From Bacteroidota bacterium (GTDB taxonomy: Bacteria; Bacteroidota; Bacteroidia; Bacteroidales; VadinHA17), in contig JADFDS010000041.1 of assembly GCA_018262715.1 (NCBI GenBank), positions 85,928-149,927 on the forward strand: a DNA stretch of 64,000 nucleotides, read 5' to 3'. The position numbers and the translations under genes are program-made. Below the pieces are notes generated by a model. That model worked only from the letters and a program-made list of their open reading frames with translations. It made no database searches and was not told where the DNA came from. Below, piece after piece: positions 17,235 to 25,758 of the stretch (positions are counted from its first letter, which is position 1; each line of letters opens with the position of its first letter).

Positions 17235-19988
17235 TTAATCTGTTTTTATGATTGTGCGGCATTCTGCACGGGTAAAGATCCCGTACTGTGATTTTTCAAA
17301 ATCCACGGCCACCACCTTGTACTCAGGGGTAAGGGTGAACTCGTCACCGATACCGCTGGTGAGGAAATTGATGGCAGCCTCGGGGAAATGGAATGTGGTA
17401 TAGATGACGCCGGGTTTCACCACATCGGTCACTTTCACCTTCATGGTGGTGATGCCGCGCGCAGAGAAGATCCTTGCATAATCACCGCTCACCAGCCCTT
17501 TGGCTCCGGCATCGTACGGGTGGACGAACAGAATATCCTCCGTCACCAGCTCGCTGTTGGGTGTGCGCCTCGTCATGGTGCCGCTGTTGTAGTGTTCAAG
17601 GAGGCGTCCGGTGGTAAGGATATATGGGAATCGGGAGGCATTCTCATTCAGCTCGGGTGAGACGTCATAGTCCCATGAATGGAACCGCCCCTTCCCCCTT
17701 TTGAATGTTTCGGTATGGAGTATCTGCGTGTCAGTGCCGTCTTCCCTGACAGGCCACTGCTTTCCGCTGTTGCCAAGCTCATCCCACCTTACACCTTTAA
17801 AAAATGGCACTATGCCTGCTATCTCCTTAAGTATTACGTCAGCCGAGTAACCCTTCTGCGGGTAACCCATGCGGTTCATCATGTCAACCACAATCTGCCC
17901 GTCGGGTTTGGTCCCCTCCAGAGGCTCCACCGCCCTCTGCACCTTCTGTATCCTTCTCTCACCGTTGGTGAAGGTGCCTTCCTTCTCCAGAAAGGATGAT
18001 GCCGGGAAGATAACGTCAGCGATACGGGCAGTCTCGGTCATGAAGAGTTCCTGCACCACAAGCAGGTCGAGTCCCTGAAGCGAACTCTTGACATGACAGG
18101 TGTTTGGATCAGTCTGGAGAATGTCCTCGCCCATAATCCACAATGCCTTCAGGTCTCCCCGTGCAGCTGCCGTAAACATCTCCGGGATACGGTAGCCAGG
18201 CACTGCCGGGTGCTCTGCACCGTAGTAAGCGTTGTAAAGGGCAATGTTTTCCGGCCTGGTTACATCAAGATATCCGGCACCCTGGTGAGGCTGTATTCCC
18301 ATGTCAGCCGCACCCTGCACGTTGTTCTGGCCCCGGAGTGGATTCACCCCGGTCCCTTCCCTTCCAATATTGCCGGTCATCATGGCAATGTTCGAGATCA
18401 GCGTGATTGCCTTGGTAGCCTGCCAGTGTTCGGTCACACCCAGCCCATGGAACTCCATCGCTGACTTCGCCGAGCCGTACTCTATGGCTGCCGCCCTGAC
18501 CTTCTCACGGTCAACACCGCAGATCCTCTCAAGCTCATCCACGTCAAGCCTCTCCAGATATTGTCTGAACTCGTCCCATCCTTCGGTTCTCTTCGCTATG
18601 AACTCGCTGTCAATGAATCCCTCAGTCAGCAGGTAACGGGCGAAGAGGTTGAGCACCGCCACGTTTGTCCCGGGATTTATCTGTAGATGGTGCTTCGCCA
18701 GCCGCGCAATCTCAATCTTCAGCGGATCAATGACGATGAGGGGAGTACCGGTCTCGACCACCGATCTGAGGCGGGCGCCCGTAACAGGGTGGGCAGATGA
18801 AGGATTGGCTCCAATAATAAGGATGCACCCTGTTTTGTATATCTCATTAACCGAATTGGTTGCCGCGCCGGTACCGTAAGCCCACTGCATTCCCATTGCC
18901 GTCGGGGCATGACAGACTCTGGCACAGCCGTCAATGTTATTGGTGCCGATGACTATCCTGAAAAATTTCTGCATCAGGTAGTTTTCCTCGTTGGTGCACC
19001 TGGCCGAGGAGATGCCTGCCAGAGCATCAGGACCGTATTTGTCTTTTATCTCCCTGAATCTTTTTGCTGTGTACTCATAGGCTTCATCCCATGAAACCTC
19101 CTTCAGTTCACCGTTTTTCCTCACCATGGGTGAACGAAGCCTTTCAGGATGGTTATAGAACTCAAAGGCATATCTTCCCTTGACACATGTATGCCCCCGG
19201 TTGGTGGCCGAGTCGAGCGGTGCCTGTATGCCCCTGACCTGTCCGTCGGCGACCTTGACGTCAAGGTTGCATCCCACTCCGCAGTAGGTGCATGTTGTAC
19301 GCACAATCCTGTCTGCCTTCAGCGTCTTGACGGAATAACGGTCATGAAGGGCGTTGGTGGGGCATGTCTGCACGCATGCGCCGCATGACACGCAGGGGGA
19401 GTCACGGAAGCTCTGGTCAAATCCCTTTATGATCCGGCTGTCGTCACCTCTTCCGTATATGCCCAGCACATGTTCAGCCTGCAGCTCATCACACGCTCTG
19501 ACACAACGGTAGCATTTGATGCATTCTGTCAGGTCAGACCAGACATACGGGCGGCTCCTGTCCTTCTCATGATGTGTGACATTGCGGTGATAACGCACTT
19601 CCGGCGAACCGGCAGCGGCCACAACGGTCTGGAACTCGGTAGGCAGCATGCCGGGCTCAGGGATGAGCCTCTCCGGAGGGTATTCCGACAGCACCAGTTC
19701 GAGGATATTCTTCCGCAGCCGCCTGATCCGGTCAGTTGACGGATAGACATAATAACCCGGAGCCACGGGAGTATGACATGATGCCATCACTTTTCCCGGG
19801 CCTCCCTCCTTCAGCGCCACCTCCACGGAACAGATGCGGCATGAACCATAGTTATCAAGGTTTTCAGCCTGGCATAGTGTCGGAATCACATCATGCCCGC
19901 TGTTTCTGCGGACAAACTGCAGAATGGTCTCACCCGGTTCAATGGCGAAAGGCCTGTTGTCAATGTATGCTATCTTTTCCATGGTCAT
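17235..19988 (-). CDS. NAD-type formate dehydrogenase catalytic (alpha) subunit, Cys form
   Basis: The 917-residue soluble molybdo- or tungsto-enzyme oxidises formate to CO2. Order: an N-terminal [2Fe-2S] ferredoxin domain (Cys 39, 50, 53, 71), a His/Cys segment (HHEKDR), two [4Fe-4S] motifs (156-166, 199-209), the [4Fe-4S] of the molybdopterin domain (CTYCGVGC at 233-240, Cys 268), and the catalytic CARVCH at 355-360, in which Cys 359 holds the place of selenocysteine. The C-terminal MGD-binding region includes ILTTGRLLEHYNSGTMTRR. It has no Tat signal, so it is cytoplasmic. Its start overlaps the flavin-subunit gene by 4 bp (ATGA), indicating coupled translation of an FdsGBA-like complex. 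Confidence 0.88.
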   Translation of the reverse strand: MTMEKIAYIDNRPFAIEPGETILQFVRRNSGHDVIPTLCQAENLDNYGSCRICSVEVALKEGGPGKVMASCHTPVAPGYYVYPSTDRIRRLRKNILELVLSEYPPERLIPEPGMLPTEFQTVVAAAGSPEVRYHRNVTHHEKDRSRPYVWSDLTECIKCYRCVRACDELQAEHVLGIYGRGDDSRIIKGFDQSFRDSPCVSCGACVQTCPTNALHDRYSVKTLKADRIVRTTCTYCGVGCNLDVKVADGQVRGIQAPLDSATNRGHTCVKGRYAFEFYNHPERLRSPMVRKNGELKEVSWDEAYEYTAKRFREIKDKYGPDALAGISSARCTNEENYLMQKFFRIVIGTNNIDGCARVCHAPTAMGMQWAYGTGAATNSVNEIYKTGCILIIGANPSSAHPVTGARLRSVVETGTPLIVIDPLKIEIARLAKHHLQINPGTNVAVLNLFARYLLTEGFIDSEFIAKRTEGWDEFRQYLERLDVDELERICGVDREKVRAAAIEYGSAKSAMEFHGLGVTEHWQATKAITLISNIAMMTGNIGREGTGVNPLRGQNNVQGAADMGIQPHQGAGYLDVTRPENIALYNAYYGAEHPAVPGYRIPEMFTAAARGDLKALWIMGEDILQTDPNTCHVKSSLQGLDLLVVQELFMTETARIADVIFPASSFLEKEGTFTNGERRIQKVQRAVEPLEGTKPDGQIVVDMMNRMGYPQKGYSADVILKEIAGIVPFFKGVRWDELGNSGKQWPVREDGTDTQILHTETFKRGKGRFHSWDYDVSPELNENASRFPYILTTGRLLEHYNSGTMTRRTPNSELVTEDILFVHPYDAGAKGLVSGDYARIFSARGITTMKVKVTDVVKPGVIYTTFHFPEAAINFLTSGIGDEFTLTPEYKVVAVDFEKSQYGIFTRAECRTIIKTD

Positions 19989-21613
19989 GCCTCCCTTACT
20001 GTGAAGTAATCCTTAAGTTCTTCCGCAAAATACTGCAGGGCGTTCCTCACCGGAAGCGGCAGACCACCTCCCAGGGCGCAGAGTGACCCGAGCTGCATCG
20101 TTTCGAGAAGATCATCAAAGAGCTGCCGGTCAATCTTTTCTCCTTTTTCAATTGCGCCGGCAAGCAGCTCATAACCCCGTGCCGAGCCCAGTCTGCAGGG
20201 GAAGCACTTGCCACATGACTCCTTCCTCGTGAACTCAAAAAGGTGTTCCAGCAATTTTATTACCGGGAAGTCTGCAGGCACCGATACTATTCCGGCATGG
20301 CCGAGAAGGAAGCCCTCGCGGGCGAACGACTCGAAGTCGAGTGTCAGATCATCAATCCGCGACGCAGGTACAAGTCCGCCCAGCGGTCCGCCTACCTGGA
20401 AGGCCTTCACCGGGTATCTCGTTCCGCCTCCAAGCTCATCGATCACTGTTCTCATGGGGGTTCCCATCTTCACCTCCAGCAGTCCGGGTTTTTTGAAAGC
20501 CCCGTCGAGTGATACGAGTTTTGGCCCGGGTGATTTCTCTGTTCCCATTGCTGCCCAGGCGGCACCACCCTCCTCCAGGATGTAGTGGATATTGGCGAAG
20601 GTCTCAACATTGCTCAGCACCGTCGGTCTGCCGAAGAGGCCATAGACGGCCGGGAACGGCGGGCGTGTTCGCACTTCCGGCCTCAGTCCCTCGAGGGAGT
20701 TCAGCAAAGATGTCTCCTCTCCGCATATGTACGCCCCCGATCCTTCCACCACGTGGAAACGGAAACGGGTGATCTGATTGCCTTCCGTACCTGTCGCAAT
20801 TCCTGCCTTTTCAATCTCTGTGACAGCCTCCCGCATCCTCCGGACCGCCAGCGGGTATTCTCCCCTGATATAGACTACTCCCGTATCAGCGCCTGTGATG
20901 ATACCAGTCATCATCATGCCAAAAAGTACGGCGTGCGGCCGTTCCTCGAGCAGCCATTTGTCTGAAAAGGCTCCGGGGTCACCCTCATCGCCGTTGCAGA
21001 CTACATATTTCCTGTCAGCTGCGGCATCGCGCGATGAGCGCACCTTTACATGAAACGGGAATCCTGCGCCTCCCCGGCCCCGGAGGCCCGAAGCCTCAAG
21101 CTCCCTGAGAGCATCATCAGTCCTCCCGGTCCATTTCTCTGCAAGCGACCAGTAATTTCCCGTATCGCCTGAAGGCGTCAGAAGTGCAGGCATGTCTGCA
21201 TTCGAGCCAATGCTCATTGATGACGGATCGGCATCACTTCCGCAAAGCCTGATATTTCCATTGACAAGAAATGCGGTGTTTGAGTGACAGTGACCCAGGC
21301 ATGTCATGGTGCCTATCTCATCCTCCCTGTAACTTTCAAGCAGGCTCCGCCGGACATCCTCGCTCCGGCCTGATGTAAGGCAGGCAGTGCCGTCACACAT
21401 GAATACCTTTTTCCCGGAGTGGGCAGGCCTGAGAAAATCATAGAAGGTACTTGAACTCAGGATGGCTGCATCACCGGTCATGAATTCCCCGGCAATGGCC
21501 TTAAGATTCTCATTACGAGCATTATCATCATCGCCGGAGACTCCGGCAATACTCTCGTATAAGCTGTCGGTAAGGTCTCGCCTGGCAGAGAGACCCCTCA
21601 GGTTCCTTGACAT
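19985..21613 (-). CDS. Fused NuoE-NuoF-type NAD(H) diaphorase subunit of formate dehydrogenase
   Basis: The 542-residue protein carries a short NuoE-like thioredoxin-fold part with [2Fe-2S] ligands C73, C78, C105 and C109 (CDGTAC and CLGHC). It is followed by a NuoF domain: GRGGAGFPFHVK (NADH/FMN site), NGDEGDPGAFSDKWLLE, EGSGAYICGEETSLLNSLEG, and the C-terminal [4Fe-4S] loop ESCGKCFPCRLGS with a later Cys in GSLCALGG. It would pass electrons from formate to NAD+. Normally the E- and F-type parts are separate genes (FdsG and FdsB). The gene is first of a two-gene operon with the catalytic subunit; a HydABC-type hydrogenase is less likely because the partner is an FDH. Confidence 0.85.
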   Translation of the reverse strand: MSRNLRGLSARRDLTDSLYESIAGVSGDDDNARNENLKAIAGEFMTGDAAILSSSTFYDFLRPAHSGKKVFMCDGTACLTSGRSEDVRRSLLESYREDEIGTMTCLGHCHSNTAFLVNGNIRLCGSDADPSSMSIGSNADMPALLTPSGDTGNYWSLAEKWTGRTDDALRELEASGLRGRGGAGFPFHVKVRSSRDAAADRKYVVCNGDEGDPGAFSDKWLLEERPHAVLFGMMMTGIITGADTGVVYIRGEYPLAVRRMREAVTEIEKAGIATGTEGNQITRFRFHVVEGSGAYICGEETSLLNSLEGLRPEVRTRPPFPAVYGLFGRPTVLSNVETFANIHYILEEGGAAWAAMGTEKSPGPKLVSLDGAFKKPGLLEVKMGTPMRTVIDELGGGTRYPVKAFQVGGPLGGLVPASRIDDLTLDFESFAREGFLLGHAGIVSVPADFPVIKLLEHLFEFTRKESCGKCFPCRLGSARGYELLAGAIEKGEKIDRQLFDDLLETMQLGSLCALGGGLPLPVRNALQYFAEELKDYFTVREA

Positions 21614-21725
21614 GGTTATACTGTTTTTACTTTTCCAAGATATTTACTAACTGTGCGATATGACCGAAATATGAGAAATATCATATTTCCCGGAAGTTAA
21701 ATAAAATGAGAAGAAGGCCCGTCCT

Positions 21726-21753
21726 TTTGTTTAACTGAATTTTGTTATATTTG
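21726..21753 (+). promoter_or_regulatory. Promoter of the PpiD-like foldase
   Basis: A perfect TAnnTTTG -7 box (TATATTTG, 21746-21753) is preceded by TTTG at 21726-21729, a slightly short 16-bp spacing. The transcript start would be about 43 bp before the ATG at 21803. Confidence 0.55.
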
Positions 21754-21802
21754 TCGCCTGTATTTTTCAAGAGGCAAAATTCATTATTTAATTAGTATTC
21801 AG

Positions 21803-23923
21803 ATGGCAATACTTCAGAGTTTAAGAGAGAAGGCAGGACCGCTGCTGGCGATTGTGATTGGGTTTTCCCTGCTTCTCTTTGTGGTGAGTGATTTTTTCGG
21901 AAGTAACACTTCCCAGCGCCGAAAGGCAAACAAATATTATCAGCTTGCCACTATTGACGGGGAGACCGTGTCATACCAGGACTTCGAAGCCCGTGTTCAG
22001 GAACTTGTAGATATTTACAAAATGTCAGGATCATCAGAAGTCAATGATGAAATGATGCAGAGCCTGAGGGAACAGGTATGGCAGCAGATGCTCTCAGAGA
22101 AGCTGATGGGCAAGACCTACCGGCAGGTTGGCCTTGGCGTCAGTCCTGACGAAGTGGAGATGCTCGTCTTTGGTGACGACCCCCATCCTATTGTCAGGCA
22201 GCTTTTTACTGACCCCGGCACCGGCACCTTCAATGAATCATTCCTTGTGAATTTTCTGAAGGCCACCGAGACTGATGACGCAACCAAAAGATACTGGCTA
22301 TTCTTTGAGGATCAGATAATCAATGACAGGCTCAATACCAAGCTGGTCAACCTGATGTCAAAGGGTCTCTATGTCACCGGCAAGCAGTCGGAGTTTGAGA
22401 ACAGCCTAAACGGGAACACTGTCAGTTTCAGCTATATGGTACGCAACTATGCGGCCATACCTGACAGTCTGGTGAAGGTTACCCCGGACGAGATCAGGAG
22501 CTATTATGACAAGCACAAGGATAACTTCAAGCGTGGTGCCACCAGGGATATGGAGTATATAACCTTTGAGATTGCTCCCTCAGAGGCAGACATGAAGGAG
22601 ACCGAGACCTGGGCCATAAATGAGAAGGAGAACTTCGCTACAGCCACTGACGTGATTCAGTATATCAACCTGACGGCTGACACCAGGCACACCGGTTTTT
22701 ATCTGACAACGGAGGATCTGCCCGAAAGCCTGCGGCCGCTGGCCGAGGCAGGTGACAAATCTGCCGTTGCCGGGCCTTATCTTGAGAACGGCAGTTACAA
22801 GCTGGCACGCATAATTGACATAGCCGAGCGTCCTGATTCTGTCAGGGCAGCACATATTCTGCTCTCACCCAACCCAACCAGGCCCCTTGCCCAGGTAAGA
22901 AAAGAAGCTGACAGCCTTATTGCACTCGTCAGGTCAGGGATTGACTTCAACGTACTGGCAATGGCCAACTCCGATGACCAGGGTTCGGCACAGGTAGGAG
23001 GCGATCTCGGATGGTTCAGCGAAGGGATGATGATAATCCCCTTCAATAATGCCTGCTTCAGTAATAAGAAGGGTGACATTGTGACTGCAGAGACAACCTA
23101 CGGCATACATGTCATCAAGATACTTGACCAGAGCCGCAGGGTAAGGAAATATGACATAGGCATCGTAGACCGCCAGGTCATCCCCAGCAGCATGACCACA
23201 CAGCGCATCTATTCCGAGGCATCACAGTTTGCCGGGACCAATGACACATACGAGAAGTTCAACAAGGCTGTGGCTGAGGGGAACCTCAACAAGAAACTTG
23301 CGTTGAACGTGACTCCTGACCAGAAGGAGCTTCCCGGCCTGACACAGTCAAGAGGACTTGTCATGGCTCTCTTCCAGAACAGCAAGGCGGGCAGCATTGT
23401 CCTTGACAACAGCAGCCAGGCAGTGTTCGAGCTTCCTGACCAGTATGTGGTTGCTTACTGCAGCAGGGCCCAGGAGGAGGGAGTTGCACCCGTGGAGGAT
23501 GTGGCTTCAGATATCAGGTTCATCCTGGCAAAGAAGAAAAAGGCGGAGGTCATTGTTGCCGAGATGAAGAAGCTTGAAGCCGAGGGTAAAAACCTCAATG
23601 AGATTGCTGCTCATTACAACACCACCGTTCAGGATGCCAGCGGAATCAACTTCAGGTCATACTCAATTCCCGGCGCCGGGATAGAGCCCGCCCTGATATC
23701 GGCAGCATCAGCCTCTGAGGCCGGTAAACTTTCGAAACCGGTTGAAGGCAACAACGGCGTTTACATATTCATGGTCAGCGACGCCGCTCCCGTGGTGGCC
23801 GAAGAACTGGCAATGGTGAAGGAGAGAATGAACTCCAGCTACCAGATCCGCGCTTCATACGAAGCCTACCAGGCCCTTCGCGACAAGAACGAGGTCAAGG
23901 ATATGAGATACAAATTTTATTGA
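21803..23923 (+). CDS. PpiD-like periplasmic peptidylprolyl isomerase
   Basis: The 706-residue protein has a cytoplasmic N terminus (MAILQSLREKAGP), one membrane anchor (about 14-33), a SurA-type N-terminal helical domain (about 45-230), and a PpiC parvulin domain (about 345-450, VRAAHILLSPNP, ANSDDQGSAQVGGDLGWFSEG, TTYGIHVIKI). The C-terminal part (about 450-706) is another helical and parvulin-like region. The layout is that of PpiD/SurA-family foldases of Bacteroidota that help outer-membrane and secreted proteins fold after Sec export. It stands alone with its own promoter, convergent with the acyltransferase gene. Confidence 0.85.
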   Translation: MAILQSLREKAGPLLAIVIGFSLLLFVVSDFFGSNTSQRRKANKYYQLATIDGETVSYQDFEARVQELVDIYKMSGSSEVNDEMMQSLREQVWQQMLSEKLMGKTYRQVGLGVSPDEVEMLVFGDDPHPIVRQLFTDPGTGTFNESFLVNFLKATETDDATKRYWLFFEDQIINDRLNTKLVNLMSKGLYVTGKQSEFENSLNGNTVSFSYMVRNYAAIPDSLVKVTPDEIRSYYDKHKDNFKRGATRDMEYITFEIAPSEADMKETETWAINEKENFATATDVIQYINLTADTRHTGFYLTTEDLPESLRPLAEAGDKSAVAGPYLENGSYKLARIIDIAERPDSVRAAHILLSPNPTRPLAQVRKEADSLIALVRSGIDFNVLAMANSDDQGSAQVGGDLGWFSEGMMIIPFNNACFSNKKGDIVTAETTYGIHVIKILDQSRRVRKYDIGIVDRQVIPSSMTTQRIYSEASQFAGTNDTYEKFNKAVAEGNLNKKLALNVTPDQKELPGLTQSRGLVMALFQNSKAGSIVLDNSSQAVFELPDQYVVAYCSRAQEEGVAPVEDVASDIRFILAKKKKAEVIVAEMKKLEAEGKNLNEIAAHYNTTVQDASGINFRSYSIPGAGIEPALISAASASEAGKLSKPVEGNNGVYIFMVSDAAPVVAEELAMVKERMNSSYQIRASYEAYQALRDKNEVKDMRYKFY

Positions 23924-23947
23924 TATCCGGTATATAAATTTTATATG

Positions 23948-23976
23948 GTAGCGGCAGGTCTGAGACCTGCCGCTAC
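23948..23976. repeat. Perfect 14-bp inverted repeat between convergent genes
   Basis: GTAGCGGCAGGTCT (23948-23961), a single G, and AGACCTGCCGCTAC (23963-23976) form a perfect GC-rich palindrome. It lies between the ends of the foldase and acyltransferase genes and may terminate both transcripts. Neither side has a long T tract, so a REP-like mobile palindrome is an alternative. Confidence 0.75.
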
Positions 23977-24000
23977 GTGCATAATATATAATATCTATTT

Positions 24001-25758
24001 TCATTCCTTTTCCCGCGACAGGGAACTGACAAATCCGGCAGGGAGGTTGTAAACATCCAGCATGATCAGCCCGTCAAGGCAGTTATTGAAATCAGGGTCA
24101 ACATTGAAGCCTATGATCCGGGCGTTGACCTCGAGGTATTTCTTCAGCAGCACCGGTATGCGGTAACCATTGTCCACATCACTCACCACCTTTTCGACCT
24201 TGCTGATGTCCCTTTCCGCTGATGAGATGATGATCTCACTGTCAATACGTTTGTCTATCTGGGGGCTGAACTTCTTCCTCGGCCTGATGTGCATGGCCAT
24301 CTCCCGGTCAAAGAAGTTGTTCCTGACAAATTCGACTATCAGGGATTTGGAAAACGCCGAGAACTCATTGCTGATGCTTACCGGGCCTATAAGATAACGA
24401 TACCCGGCATTCTGCAGCAGTACTGACAGAAGACCCTTCCAGAGAAGGAACAGGGGCATCGCCTTTTTCTGGTACTCCTGCACTATGAATGACCGTCCCA
24501 GCTCGAGAGACTCGGCCAGGACAGGTTCAAATGACTTGCGGATCCTGAACAGGGAGTTGATATAAAAACCCTTGACACCATACTGGCTCATGATCTCTCT
24601 TCCCTTTCCAATGCGGTATGCCCCCACGAGTACCCCGGCTGCCTCATCCCAGATAACCAGGTGGTGGTAGTAAAAATCATATTCATCCAGGTCGGTTGCC
24701 CTGTTGGTCCCTTCACCAACTGCCCTGAAGGTCACCTCGCGCATCCTGCCGATCTCCCTGATCAGATTCGGTATAGCCCGTGTAGGGGCAAAAAGGACAA
24801 CAAAGTTACTGACGGTGAACAGTTGGTATGTTCGCCTTATGTTATTAATCTCAGCGGCAAGTGTTGCCCGGTCAGACGGAGGGGCAACCGGTTCCTGCCG
24901 CCTGTTGCGCCGTGGCATGAAGCCGGAAAAGAAAGGTTTGGCCTCCAGGGATGAACCGAGCGAATAGGTGCGGGCCCTGAGGTAGCGTCCGAAACGGGCT
25001 ATGTCTCCGAACCCGGCCTGCTCACTGACTGACAGTGACCGCCCGATGCGTACCCTGATGATCTTGTGCCGTTTGTTAAACAGTTCCGAGCCCAGCTTTG
25101 CAGTGCTCAGCAACGGGTGTATGCGCCCCAGTATATGATACCACCTTGAATTGGTACCGTGAAAGTAGACCGGAATGACCGGCACCTCAGCCATCCTTAC
25201 CTCACGAAGTATCTGCTCCTGCCACTCCATGTCAGCTATCAGTCCTGATTCCGACTGGTATGTTGAGACCTCCCCTGCGGGGAAAAGAGCCAGGCCGTGG
25301 CCCTCCCTGACATGACTCATTGCCTCCTCCATCCCTTTTCGGGATGTCATTCCTTCATGGCTCTCTCCTTCCGCATCGGCAGGAACGATAAGATGCTTCA
25401 GCGGATCAATCTTCTGCAGCAGGAAGTTGGCCATCACCCTGACATCAGAACGCCGGCGGGCAAGTATCTTCAAAAGTATCAGGGCGTCAATTCCACCGAA
25501 GGGATGGTTTGAGACCGTAATGAAGGGGCCCGTCAGCGGAATATTTTCGAGGTCCTTGTCGGGTATATCGTACCTGATGTCAAGGTGGTCAAGGATGGAA
25601 TTGATAAAGACTGCCGGATCATTGTCATAGGTATTTGTGTAGACCCTGTTCAGCTTGTTATAGCGAAATATCTGCATCAGGGCTTTGGCAATCACCACCC
25701 CGCCCGGTATGTCAAGATTGGCGGCCCTGGCCAGCTCCCTTGAGGTCAGTAGTTTCAT
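24001..25758 (-). CDS. Bifunctional aminolipid acyltransferase (OlsF/GlsF-like)
   Basis: The 585-residue protein joins two acyltransferase folds. The N-terminal PlsC-like half (about 60-270) shows NHPFGGID at 84-91 and LFPAGEVS near 155, for O-acylation. The C-terminal half (about 295-570) is of the GNAT/OlsB hemolysin type (EYDFYYHHLVIWDEAAGVLVGAYRIG), for N-acylation of an amino acid. Such fusions make ornithine or glycine lipids in Flavobacterium-like bacteria. No signal peptide; expected at the inner membrane face. The first 16 codons overlap the end of the MetVF gene (47 bp), and the N terminus fits the family, so the overlap appears real. The amino-acid substrate cannot be told. Confidence 0.78.
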   Translation of the reverse strand: MKLLTSRELARAANLDIPGGVVIAKALMQIFRYNKLNRVYTNTYDNDPAVFINSILDHLDIRYDIPDKDLENIPLTGPFITVSNHPFGGIDALILLKILARRRSDVRVMANFLLQKIDPLKHLIVPADAEGESHEGMTSRKGMEEAMSHVREGHGLALFPAGEVSTYQSESGLIADMEWQEQILREVRMAEVPVIPVYFHGTNSRWYHILGRIHPLLSTAKLGSELFNKRHKIIRVRIGRSLSVSEQAGFGDIARFGRYLRARTYSLGSSLEAKPFFSGFMPRRNRRQEPVAPPSDRATLAAEINNIRRTYQLFTVSNFVVLFAPTRAIPNLIREIGRMREVTFRAVGEGTNRATDLDEYDFYYHHLVIWDEAAGVLVGAYRIGKGREIMSQYGVKGFYINSLFRIRKSFEPVLAESLELGRSFIVQEYQKKAMPLFLLWKGLLSVLLQNAGYRYLIGPVSISNEFSAFSKSLIVEFVRNNFFDREMAMHIRPRKKFSPQIDKRIDSEIIISSAERDISKVEKVVSDVDNGYRIPVLLKKYLEVNARIIGFNVDPDFNNCLDGLIMLDVYNLPAGFVSSLSREKE

